Shown here: in pieces, positions 36,071 to 49,920 of the stretch
Position numbering within the stretch: position 1 is the stretch's first letter
Layout: each line of letters starts with the position of its first letter
NCBI GenBank assembly: GCA_932521025.1
Contig: OW051473.1
Span: forward strand, 3,100,001-3,164,000
Origin: Oscheius onirici
Taxonomy: Eukaryota; Nematoda; Chromadorea; Rhabditida; Rhabditidae
Length of the DNA stretch: 64,000 nt
Direction: 5' to 3'
Program-made: the position numbers and the translations under genes
The notes under the pieces: generated by a model
Told to the model about the DNA's origin: nothing
Database searches by the model: none
Seen by the model: the letters and a program-made list of their open reading frames with translations, nothing else

Positions 36071-36952
36071 CTTACCCTCTAAAAATATTGTATTTGTGTT
36101 ACTGTGAATAAAAAAGACAAAAAATTTAAAAAATATACGGATGTTTAAAATTTTAGACAGTTGAAATGACCGATTTTTTTGTCTAGTTCTCAAAATTGCA
36201 GGCAATAAATTGTAACGGGCAACGTTTAAATGCAAAATCAGATCAAAAATTGAAGCAGGGGTTAAAAATGATTTAAATTATATTCAGAGTCTAGAAGATG
36301 GAGACCGCCCATAGAACCGTAGTGCAGCTTCTGCGTGGCGGGACCTAAGCCCTGCGGTCCACGTTTACCGAGCGTCCGAATAAATTGAAAATTGTTGAAA
36401 TTGTTGCTTAGTTGAATAACTTGATGGGAACAATTTTTTATCAAGACTTTTTAGTATTAAAATTGCAGGAGAAACTTTTACAAACAGGGAAACAAAGCCG
36501 GCTTGTAATAAATATCAATGGAGAAATAAGGTTGTGTAGATATCAATAAAATGTTTGTAGAAAACGTTGTAGTAGCATAAATGTTGCGTCAATAGAAGAA
36601 CAATAAGAAACTGGAAATAAGGCAACTCGTTTTAGGATTCAACAGAAAAACCACCATTTTGTATATGTTAAGAGACACAGTGGAGCAATACTTTTAGTTC
36701 TCTCGCTTATAAAAAATACAAAGGAAAAACCAAGTACAATTACTCCAGAGGAACAAGAAAAGTCTTCCAGACAAAACATGTCGTCTTCACTTAGGTCAGA
36801 TGCTTTCGACAATCGTCTAATTGAGACTCCAGCTGAGGAATGCTCAGCCAGAAATCACTTCAAAATGCTATTCTTACTATTTTTCTAATAAAACCTTTAT
36901 CTTCATGGAAGTTAGGTATAGAAACAAAACAAACTTTTCAAGAGCGTTGCAG
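36071..36952. other. AT-rich spacer with a GC-rich structured island
   Basis: Mostly AT-rich and non-coding, but 36290-36375 is clearly GC-richer and can fold (see the separate entry). The 5' end of the glutamate receptor gene should lie near the right end; a TCTTCCAG acceptor at 36763-36770 precedes an ATG at 36778 whose frame does not connect cleanly to the next exon. Confidence 0.4.
36290..36375. other. GC-rich island, possible ncRNA or stray exon
   Basis: CGTGGCGGGACC and GGTCCACG (36334-36363) pair into an eight-base stem with a three-base bulge, next to GCAGCTTCTGC, another small hairpin. On the minus strand the same bases encode TLGKRGPQGLGPATQKLHYG then SMGGLHLLDSEYNL, open from about 36444 to 36262, with a GKR that resembles a neuropeptide processing site. 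Either reading is possible; neither has splice or family support. Confidence 0.3.
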
Positions 36953-39900
36953 GCATTGTGGTTCAGTCTAACGACACGTCCACTGTTAAATCCATAGACT
37001 CTCTGTTGAAATCGAAAACCATCGCCGGACTCTGCGATTTCAATGATTTCTATTACATCGAAGTCTCATTCATGAAGCCAAGCTCCATACAAAAACAAGG
37101 TGGTTTTTCTACATTGAACACAACATTTTGCCAGTTTGCAAAGCAGTCGCTTCCGGGATAACGGTACTGATTGGACCTAAGGATGCCTTCACTGGACGGA
37201 TTGTCGACCACATTTGCAATGAAATTGGAATTTTACACATCAACCTGTATCAAGAAGAGTTGGGAGAGTCTCCAGCATTGTAGTTTTTTCAGTTTATTGA
37301 AAATTTTTTTCATTTTCAGATCAAATATTTCGTTTAGTGTCTTTCCGGCCTTGGATCAAAAGCTGATGCTTAACCATCTAGTACTATTTTCTTGGGAATG
37401 GCACTATTTTCTTTTGCTTTATCACGACAACCACAGTAAGTACAAAATCTTTTCAAAAAAAAGTATGTCATTTCAGCACCATTGAAGCTTATTCCAGCAT
37501 TCCTAAAGTCATACCATCCTCCGGCATTGCTCAAAATCCGTGATACCTCTGACAATGGCCTTTTACGAGCTGCGTTAGCTTTGAGGCAGATATGCGACTT
37601 GTAAGTCGTACTTTTAAATCCAACAAAAAGCTTCAGACGAATCTGTTGGAGAGAAATCAACAAAGTGATCGTTGATTTGAAACCAGGCCCTACATTGGGT
37701 CTATTGAATTCGGCTTTGAAACTGGGCATGATCAACATTCACAACTGGTTTTTGCTACTAACACTGGTTTGCTCAGCTACTTCCTCAAATTTAAGCTTTC
37801 AGGATGATTTGACGAAAAATTTTGAACAGTTTACACACAACAACATGAGAATTTCGCTGACTTCTGCCTGGGATAGTAGTTTGGAAGATGGCAGCAGTGA
37901 GCAGAAAGATCTTCATCAACTGCTACTAGCCTGGACAAAGCAAAACGCTAACAAGCTAACTACCTTTGTAAGTTTTGATCCCGATCTTTTGTTAGTCATA
38001 AAGACCGTAGAACAAGGGTTTTGTGTTGAGACGGCTTAAGCACATTACTATCAGTTAAAGCCTAGCGTAAACAAGATTGCATCTTGTGATTTCTAGAAAA
38101 GGAATGACTGGACTAAGCTTTTGTTTTCAGAAAAACTTTGCCCTTTTTTATGATGGTTTAGCCTTGGCGTGTCAGCTTGGGCCAAAAGCTGTGAAGCCAG
38201 ATAATTGTGGTGCAAATGTTCCATCCAACTTTTCAAGAATCAGATTAAAGGTTTCCTTTTTTTGCAAATAACTATCGCTTTTAGCCATATAAAGGTCTCA
38301 TGGGCCTTGCACAATTTGACTCGGCAGGTAAAAGAAGTTCCAGTGTAATTCAGCTCTGGGAGCTTGGATTCCGAGGAAAACCACATGTTGTATGATTCTT
38401 TTGTAAAGAGATTCTATTTTTGTAGACAGGAAAGTGGTCGACAGACGAATCGGGTAACAAACAACTGAATATGAATTCAAAGACTGTAGAAGGAACTCAT
38501 GATCACTACATGAACCAAATGAGGATTGTAAGCGACACTTGTTATCCGTTTATTTGATTTTTAGCAAAATCTTCTTCGGATTACCACCATAGAAGAGGCA
38601 CCCTATGTCATCAAAAAGGTTCTTCCTAACGGAAAAGTTATTTTTCTGCGCTTCCTTTGAGATCTTTTTTGCAGTTTGTCTACGAAGGATTCTGCATCGA
38701 TTTGATATCCAGACTTGCCTTTTCGCTCCGGTTTCAGTACCAAATAAACATAGTGAAAGATGGGCGCTATGGCGAGAAACTGAATGAAAATAATGATTGG
38801 GATGGAATGGTCGGAGAGATTCTTCGAGGGGTAAGATACAGAATTCGATGCAGTTAGATATGATGCAGTTTAAAAGAAAGTTCAGGAAGCCGACATGGCA
38901 GTTGCTCCTATGACAGTTACAGCAGGAAGGCTTGAAGTAATTGACTTTACTGATCCATTCCTGCAACTGGGAATTTCCATGCTCATGAGACAGCCGAAGC
39001 AAGAATCTTCCGCCTCACTTACTAGTTTTCTTTGGCCGCTATCAGCCAGGTAGACCTCAATGTACTATAGAAACTGTTCCACAGTATTTGGACATTTTCT
39101 GCAATTTCTACAGTAGTAACTGCCTTATTAGTCGTTTTGGTCGCATTTCTCTCGCCGAGTGAATCGATTCGGGAATTCAACGTCAGTAACTCTATGTGGT
39201 ACCTGATCTGTATATTACTCCGTGCCGGTTCTGGTTACAATTGTCAGTCAATGGCCGCCAGGTAAAGTTCTACAAACAGTTTGAAAGACAATTATGAATT
39301 CAGGTTCATCTCCGCTGTTTGGTGGTCTTTCACCTTAGTTCTCATCTCCCAATATACTGCCAACTTTGCTGCTGTTTTGACAGTTGATCGAAAGTCTATG
39401 CCTTTCAATGTACAAACATGTTTCTTCACGATTATTGGCTTTATTCAGAGTTTTGAAGAGTTGGGAAATCAGACTGACTACACATTCGGCGCCATGCAAA
39501 GAGGATCAACATTGTCATTTTTCAAGAATTCGCGAATAGACATATTTCAACAACTTTATCACCGAATGATTAGTAGTGAGCCTTCCGCCCTTGTCTTAAG
39601 TAATAAAGACGGGGTAAAACGAGTGCTCGAAGAAAAGTGAGTGGGAGCACGAGACGTGTGAATCATGCTTTAGATACGTCTATCTGATGGAGTCGGCAAC
39701 GTTAGAGTACCAAGTCACAAAAAACTGCAACTTGACCAGAGTTGGTAATGTAGTTCTCGGATCCAATGGCTACAGCATCGCATTACCTAAAGGTGACGAC
39801 ACTTTCTAAATTGGCTACGGAAACTACGTTTAGGGTCGAAATGGCGGGAAAAGCTGACAAGACAGATACTGGATATGCACGAAAAGGGAATCATAATGGA

Positions 39901-40142
39901 GTTGAAAGAGACTTGGTGGCAGAAAAGTCAAGAGTTTGTTGTCAAACTATAACTGTTTAAGGCTCATATTCAGTGATTGTGAATCCATTGAAGCCAACTC
40001 TTCTTCTCTCGGATCAGAACATGTACAAGGACTGTTTGCTCTGCTTGCCTTTGGGCTGTTGATTGGTGTCCTGATGTCTTTTATTGAGAAAACACTTGTT
40101 GTCTTCCGTGAAAAGGGCTCAATGTTGGAAGCCAAAAGATAA
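36953..40142 (+). CDS. ionotropic glutamate receptor subunit, divergent kainate-like
   Basis: Eighteen exons can be joined. The amino-terminal domain includes SIQKQ-VCKAVASGITVLIG. The ligand-binding core shows EGFCIDLISRLAFSLRFQYQ, then ADMAVAPMTVTAGRLEVIDF and TDPFLQLGISMLMRQP, where the Arg and FTDPF positions match kainate-type receptors. TM1, pore and TM3 follow (WTFSAISTVVTALLVVLVAF; MWYLICILLRAGSGYNCQSM; FISAVWWSFTLVLISQYTAN then FAAVLTVDR). S2 ends GSKWREKLTRQILDMHEKGI ... TWWQKSQDDC, and TM4 is GLFALLAFGLLIGVLMSF. It forms a ligand-gated cation channel at synapses. The pore lacks the usual QQG (here RAG) and the SYTANLAAF motif is SQYTANFAAV. The signal peptide exon was not resolved, so the true start lies upstream (ATG 36778 is one candidate). 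Confidence 0.9.
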
Positions 40143-40535
40143 ACATGTTCTTAGACCTTTCCGTTATCAAAAAAGTTTCTTCTGAGAAAAACAAAGCAAT
40201 AATCGAAGAGTCATCACGGACGAGCCCAACTTTTCTCGCATCTGCTTTCCCCCCCCCCCCCCCCCTAAAGGGCAGACAAAAGCCATTACCAGCTGATAAC
40301 GGGAGCCACACAAGGTGTCTAATTCGCCACAGCTTAACACCTTTCTCTTTTTGTCTACGTGACTTTTTGACGTGATAACTCCAAAGTCCGCTCTTTTCAC
40401 GACAATCAACTCTCTTGTCAACTTCACGCCTGTCAAATGAATTATATCGTCAAAGACGTTATCTTTCTCAGATAACTCCCTTTTCGTCACAGCTTCTTCA
40501 ACATTTTCTACCACTTTCTTGGACCTCGCCCAGTT
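40143..40535. other. spacer with poly-C tract
   Basis: Short region between the glutamate receptor and the transporter gene; includes the 17-base C run listed next. Nothing coding was seen. Confidence 0.5.
40249..40265 (+). repeat. homopolymer C17 (G-tract on the minus strand)
   Basis: Seventeen uninterrupted C residues, about 270 nt upstream of the transporter ATG. Long G/C tracts are known in C. elegans as quadruplex-forming sites that are deleted without the DOG-1/FANCJ helicase. Confidence 0.9.
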
Positions 40536-42210
40536 ATGGCTTCTTCCAAAGTAGCCGAAGAAGGATTCAAGGAGCCTCCACACAAAGAAAGTGAATTGCG
40601 CTATTACTGGATTGTCATTTTTGGTTTCTTCATTCTTTTGGCAGAAACAGGAGTGAGAAATGTTAGTTGAAAGCCATTTTTCATTGACAGTGATTTAGGT
40701 AATGAATGTTTTTGTTCCCTTCATAATCGAAGAATATAACTGTACGCAAACTGAAGCTGACACAGCGGCTATAGTAACTCCTTCCGCTACTAGTCTTATG
40801 GCTGGTTAGTTCATTTCAAAATGTTAAGTTCAATTTTCAGGCCCACTAGCTGCTTTTATTTATCAGCTTGTTGGTGCTCGCATCAGCATTTGTGTTGGTT
40901 CGGCTTTGTGCTTTTCTGGTTTTCTACTCGGATCTTTTGCTGGAGGAATAATTTCTTTGTACCTTTATGGGTTGCTCATTGGTACAATTTATCGAATTTG
41001 TATGACCAAATATTTTTTAGGAATAGGCTGTGCTCTAATGAGAAACTCCATCATATCCGTCCAGTGTGAATACTTTGCAGAGCGAAGAAACTTTGTCATG
41101 GCTTTCATTTCCATTGGACCTGGAATAGGAATCTTCGTCCTTCCCAGGATTATAATGCCTCTTATCGAAGCGGTGGGTCTTTTTTACAGCTTCTTATCAT
41201 AACAGGACAAAAGTTATTAAATTAATAGGCGGCACTTAAAAAATGAACCTTGTCCTCTGCGAAACAAACATCTCCAGATGTCCTGGAAAGCAGCTTGGCA
41301 AGGAATGAGTACAATGTATATAATCTGCTTCTTTATGGGGTTGTGCATAACCAGAAAACCGTCTGCCAAAGTTCACACTTTGTCTGAATTGCTTGGAATA
41401 ACAGTAAGAGAGTTAGTTTCCACCCTTACGGGAATTTTAGGTCTGGAAGCGACTAGACTTTATGCTTCATGTGGCTGCATCGTTTTGTGCCTCAACTGTT
41501 GTCATCATTTACGTTTCCAACATTCTTGTATTGATGCGATGGGAACACATTGAACAGTATTTTATCTTCACGAGAAAACTTGTTAAATAATTCAGACCAG
41601 AACATGTGTACAGCTATCAAGGAATTGCTTCAATTTTCGGCAGAGCCATTTTGACGATACTGATGTGGAAAGTCAAGATCCATATAGCTATCATCATGAT
41701 TTTCAACTATGCAATTGCCCAAGTCAGTCTCTTCTCGGCAATTTTCTGCTATGGCATATGGGGATTCAGAGTCCAAAACTTTTTCTCCGGTTTTGGAATG
41801 GGTCAGTTGAAAAGTATCCTATAAACAAAATGGAATTTAAGGAATGTTCCAAGCCACTCTGGCTCCATTCCTGTTAGCCATCCTCGGTCCATCTCAGCTT
41901 CCAGCGGCTCTCGGATGGACAAATCTGATTAATGGATTAGCTGCCTTTGCAGGAACTAGGCTATCGGGTAAGAAAGCGGAGCATTTGCAGTAAATCACTT
42001 CCAGGAGCGTTTGTCAAGTCTTTTGAGACGCCTCGAGCTGCATTTTTGGTTTCAACCGTTGCCGGCTCGTTGGCCATTGTTTTCGCTATTATCAACTCTG
42101 TCGCTATTCTATTACGCGACCGATCACGAAGGAGGCCACCTTCCATCAACCAGATGGACAACGCTGCAGAGCTGCAAGCTCTGAGGCATATCAGCGCTTC
42201 CGAAAGCTGA
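40536..42210 (+). CDS. SLC16-like (monocarboxylate transporter family) MFS protein
   Basis: An MFS protein with about 12 TM helices across ten or so exons. ELRYYWIVIFGFFILLAETG leads TM1 and YQLVGARISICVGSALCFSG spans TM2-3. The stretch YGIGCALMRNSIISVQCEYF and AERRNFVMAFISIGPGIGIF corresponds to the conserved SLC16 TM4-5 region (YF-x2-RR...G-x-A-x-G). The second half has SIFGRAILTILMW, LPAALGWTNLINGLAAFAGT and TM12, ending in a short charged tail (RDRSRRRPPSINQMDNAAEL). One intron of about 104 nt (GCG|GTGGGT to CTCCAG|ATG) is required to bridge two in-frame stops. Family members carry monocarboxylates, thyroid hormone or aromatic amino acids; the substrate is unknown here. AATAAA at 42229. 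Confidence 0.82.
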
Positions 42211-42404
42211 TAAATTGTACAAACTTGTATAATAAATACTTCATACTTGTCGCTAATTTAAAAACCACACATCTATTATTGCGATAAAACAAGAGAATTG
42301 TCAAAAGCACCCTCATTACCTGTGGGAGACTCCGTTGCGGGGCAGATATCTGATTGTGAAAGGACTATAGAGTATTCTTTGGCAACAAGTATCAACAGTC
42401 AAAA

Positions 42405-45272
42405 TTAATTGTGAAATATTATGAGCAGATTTTTGGCTCCTTGAGCTACACTGTAAGCAGCATGGCACGTGTCTTCCGTATCGAGATTTGGGGCGTTACA
42501 CTTGGCACTTAGTATCTAAACAGCCCTTTTATCGTATATTCCAGTAAAAACTTACAGTAGTAGCATCTTTCAAAGCAGCAATGGTCGCCTCCACCTTACC
42601 ATGGCGAATGTCTTGAGGAATGAACAGAATAATCTGATTGATCAATGATGCAATCTAAAAAGAAAATATGACTGAAAATTAGTAATTTGTTACCCTGTGA
42701 GCATGATCCGAAGCCTTTCCCAACAGATTGCGCTTCTGAGCATCTTGAAGGAGATCACGAATAGCACCTGTCAGCTTTTCAGTTTCACGAACTAAACAAT
42801 CCGGGAATTCTGTAATCGAAATTTTGCCACAACGTAAAAAAAACTAACCAGTTTCACTGAACACGTCCTGAATTCTAACTGGTGGTGGAGAGACCGTGGC
42901 ATAGTCGCTCTCGTGGAAATGTCTATCGGGTCGCGTTTCTCGAGAACGATCACGTGGTCGAGCTGTCGGAGTCTCGCGAGAATCTATCTTGTCGCTAAAA
43001 GTTATAACAGTAAAATACAAAAATAAATCTTACAGTTTTTGATCGAGACTGACCCTTCCAGAAGGATTGGATCTACTGAGAGGAATCGTTTGAGCGTTTG
43101 TGATGCTTCCATGTCTTCGAGAAGCACGATTCTCCATCACGTCAGCAGGGACTGAAAACTTGAGCAGATAACTATCGAGTCTTACCTGAAGTTCTTCCAA
43201 ATGGAGGAATGGCGTTTCTTTCCTTTTCCGGAGCCAAGGAAGATGCACGCTCTACTGCATGAGTGGTCGCTGGAGAAGGTTGACGTCGGGCCAAAGACAA
43301 TTGCTCATTGAGCTTGAAAACTTCAGTTTTCAAACCAGCATTGTCAGCTCGTAGATTCTCCATCGTATTTTGTAGTTGAGAGACGATTCTGAATTCGAAA
43401 AAGTTTCAAGATCAAGGAAATGCTTACTGGAGAATTTTCTGACTTGTGCCTTTCAACGTCTTGATCTTCCCCTCAGTGTCACTGACTCTTTCCTTAAGCT
43501 CGAGAATATCATCAAGAGTATTACGCTGGTCCAATCCTGCATCCATCGAGTCAGTTGATCGAGTTTTTGGTCCGGAAGACCTAGAAGTATGTTTTATGAA
43601 AAGAAGATGGACACGAATACCTTGTTACGCCGCTGGCACGGCAGTTGTCCCTGGAGAACGACTCTGGCACTTCGTCGTAGTCGCGGTGCGAATCATTAGG
43701 GACACTGGTCCTTGACATGTTGAAATGACCAGAGGTATCAAGAACTTCTGTAGATTCTTCTGGAAGTGGTTCGCCCGAAAAACGGCGTTTCGACTCCTTA
43801 AATTCGAACGTATATGAAGGGAAGTAGTAGTACCTTTAGAATGTCGATGACCAGTACAGCAAACTCGCGATCGTCGTACTTGGCGAGTTTTTGGCGCAGC
43901 TGGTTACGCGTGGCCGAAAACTTTGGATTTAGGGGAAGGAACACAGCGACGTATTGGTCACTGCCGGAGAGTACAGATCTGCCCTGCGTTGTCGCTGCCC
44001 ACGAAGCATGGGTCTGACGTCGATCGGCCTAATGAGTCATTGTTTATGAATTGGAAAACAATCCTACCTCGTCATAAACATCCTGTGCTAGCTTTTCAAA
44101 CTGTAGGTCCGAGGTGGATTGCAGTTGCTTCTTTATGGATCGATGACCGTCTAGGTGCCCAGCTATCTCCGGAATCAGAAAGTGGTCCTTGCCCTAAACA
44201 TTGTTGTTTAGCTTTGACAAGACCGATAAATTGTCTGCGCACGTAAAACAGATGGCGACGCGTTGCAAATTCACCAAAAAACTTGGCTGACCTTATGCTC
44301 AGGCTTGCGACCGCAAAGAAACATTGAAAGACGATTTGTTACTTCAAACTGGAGCTCTTCAAGACGCTGTGAAAGCTCGATCTGAACAATGTTGGTAAAC
44401 TGAAATTTCGATTAACCCACATGATTTTCCTGCAAAGCAAGTTGAGCAGGATTGAGATTCTGATTGTTTTCGGCAGTTGGATCAGCGCCGTAGATGGCTA
44501 GAAGCTCAACCTGCATCGCTTGATTTTCCTTTGCGGCAATATGCAGAGGACTGTTCCCCGAGTCAGAGTCACGGTAGTTGGGATCGGCACCCATTGCTAT
44601 CAATCTAGAAAAATGATATGAGATATCATCTGAAAACAAACCTCAACACAGTATCTACATGCCCAGTCCTGACACAAGCCCACAGCTGCTTGTTGAGATC
44701 ATCTTGATTCACGGAATCATCCTTACTTGGCTTCAGTGTAAAAGCCAAATCGACATATTTGGCCTTGATGAAAGATTCTTTTGTGGGAAGAATAGCGTCG
44801 CTGAGAATGTGTTTTTGAAAAAGAAAAGAACAAGATCTTACTTCGCAGTTGGTTTCTTCAACTTTTTGTTACCAGATGTAGATGGATCGAGGAAGGCGTG
44901 TTCCCAGATTCTATTCGAGCCCAGTCTAATTACTTTGGCTTAGTGGAAAAGCAAGAAAAGTACCTGTGAAGAAGATTAACAAGCTGTAGCTGGGCAGTGT
45001 CCCACAGCCCTTTCTTCAGAGAGCGTACATGTGATATTTGGCGGCCTGAAACTGTCTTAGAAGCAAAAAGAGCACGACTTACCAAGACTTCGATGAACCA
45101 TACAGCAGTCGTTACAGATGAGTATTCCTTTGTTGATCGAGGCCCATTGTGGAGCTTCAGCACCACAGTCGGCACAAGAAATTATTTCGTACGGAGCCGG
45201 ATGACCTAGAAACGACTGCTACAAATAAAGTTCACACTTACCAATAGGAGAAGAGGTAGCCGGATGATCCAT
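42405..45272 (-). CDS. git-1: ARF GTPase-activating protein GIT (GIT1/GIT2 orthologue)
   Basis: Multi-exon gene with the full GIT layout. An N-terminal ArfGAP zinc finger (CADCGAEAPQWASINKGILI plus CNDCCMVHRSLG, i.e. C-x2-C-x16-C-x2-C with the catalytic-type R in HRSLG) is followed by ankyrin repeats (AMGADPNYRDSDSGNSPLHI; ELLAIYGADPTAENN). The Spa2-homology repeats contain NPKFSATRNQLRQKLAKYDD, REFAVLVIDILKESKRRFSG and KLAQDVYDEADRR. A coiled coil (ENLRADNAGLKTEVFKLNEQ) and a four-helix focal-adhesion targeting domain (TEKLTGAIRDLLQDAQKRNL; IILFIPQDIRHGKVEATIAA; HAAYSVAQGAKNLL) complete it. GIT partners PIX to scaffold PAK/Rac signalling at adhesions and synapses. The start MDHPATSSPIGHPAPYEIIS is short, as expected. 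It converges on the transporter 195 nt away. Confidence 0.93.
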
Positions 45273-45691
45273 GTTATGTGATTTATCTGTTCATCGTTTC
45301 GTAATCTCTGCAATAGTTTATGTTTAAAAGGAGAAAAAGCGAGAAGGGCATTCGAAATAGAGCGCAGAACTAGCACTCTTGACCACTGGCCATAGCGCAA
45401 AAGCGTTCTAATAGATTTTTTGAACTAAATCTTCTTAAAAAGTTAATAGTGAGTGAATCAAATTTATCTGTGGAAAAAGGTGTGAAAATTCGCGAACGAC
45501 TGATGTCGGACAGCGGAAAATAATTAACAGCGATTGGGGTTTACACTGGGTCTTGGCGATTGTCCAACGGACTATACGCTAAGCCGTTAAACGACGGGCA
45601 CTCGAGATCAGCACACGGGCAGACAGGTCGCAAAGCTTTAAGTACCACTTTATTCAGAGTAATTACAAACACATATTGATTGCAAATAAAT
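45273..45691. other. spacer between GIT and the YGG peptide gene
   Basis: Upstream region of the GIT gene and 3' flank of the next gene, with a minus-strand AATAAA near 45650. No coding sequence was recognised. Confidence 0.4.
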
Positions 45692-45956
45692 TTATTTTCC
45701 CCAGTAGTTGTAGTTCCCTCCGTATCCGCCGTAGCCATACATCGGCTGACCTCCATAATATCCAACTCCACCTCCATACCTTTCAGGATGTCTCCACTTA
45801 AGAAAAGCAGGTACAAGTATGTGCCAAAATGATTACCATTTTTCTCGCAAGGTCACTTGCAGATTCCGATGACAATTTCCAATGATAGATCTTGGGGCCG
45901 GCAAAAGTTCCGACTAGCAGACAGGAGAGAAGCAGCAAACACGACAGAAGTTGCAT
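45692..45956 (-). CDS. secreted YGG-rich peptide (NLP/antimicrobial-like)
   Basis: Two exons (45956-45837, 45796-45692), a 40-nt phase-0 intron, 74 aa. A strong signal peptide (MQLLSCLLLLSCLLVGTFAG) is followed by a short spacer with one possible basic cleavage site (DLARKMWRHPER) and a tail made of YGG, GYYGG and YGYGGYGG units ending NYNYWGK. The terminal GK would give an amidated end only if a further basic residue were removed. Composition resembles the nematode YGG-type neuropeptide-like antimicrobial peptides (nlp-29 group) but the arrangement is not identical. Likely epidermal or secreted; the role is inferred. Confidence 0.78.
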
Positions 45957-46634
45957 TGTGGCGATTGAACTTCTGAGTTTGTCTGGTCACCTATATAAAA
46001 GGCGAAAAGCTGGTTGACGATGTCGACGTCCTTCGCGGAAAACATGTTGTTCGCCGAATCCCAAGAACTGAACTGTCGCAGAGTGCACAAAGCACGAACA
46101 AATTCCAAATTTTTATAGATATATATCAGTATGAAAGTATAAACATCTCTGATTTTACAGTACAAAGAAGCTTTGATAGAAGGGAAGGGCTTAACCCAAA
46201 GAATCTGAAGGGGGGACGGTTCGAAGAAAGAATCAGAGGGTATTCAATACAATTCATATGACACGTAAGCAAATGTCAAAGCTTAAGTAAACTGGAATGA
46301 GCTGAAGGATCTTGGCAGGGTAGATGAGTTTAAAATTTGTCATTTTCGTTTTGAAACAAGAAACTAGAAAAGATGAACTCGTAGAAGAACAAGATCAGTT
46401 GCTGGTAAAGCTCGGAAGGACTAGCTGGGAGAGAATTGCACCGAAATACTTTGAGAATTGAATGAGGACTAGGCGATAGAAACTGGCAAACGAGATCGTA
46501 CAGACAATATCATAAAACCACAGGAATGTTCCTAATCCATGTAGAAAGCCCGGATTTGATAGCGGATAAAATAGTCTTTGGCAGCCTACATTAATTTTGG
46601 CACGGGAAAGTACAAACAGATTGAAAGTGAGAGG
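45957..46634. other. spacer upstream of the YGG peptide and downstream of unc-7
   Basis: No gene was recognised. An ATATAA-rich stretch just above 45990 on the minus strand could hold the peptide promoter. Confidence 0.35.
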
Positions 46635-49746
<3,112 letters not shown>

Positions 49747-49920
49747 CTCATGCAAAACCAAAACTTTTGTGCCAGAAGGATTGCTGTTTGGCGGAAGTTC
49801 GGACAATATGACGGCAGGTTGGTCTTCCGGGTAGATGGAAGACAACCGTTGAAGAAGAATGACGATTATAATAGGAGCATGGAAGGCTGTCGCTCTGTGA
49901 TGGCACCAAGGAAGAGCCAC

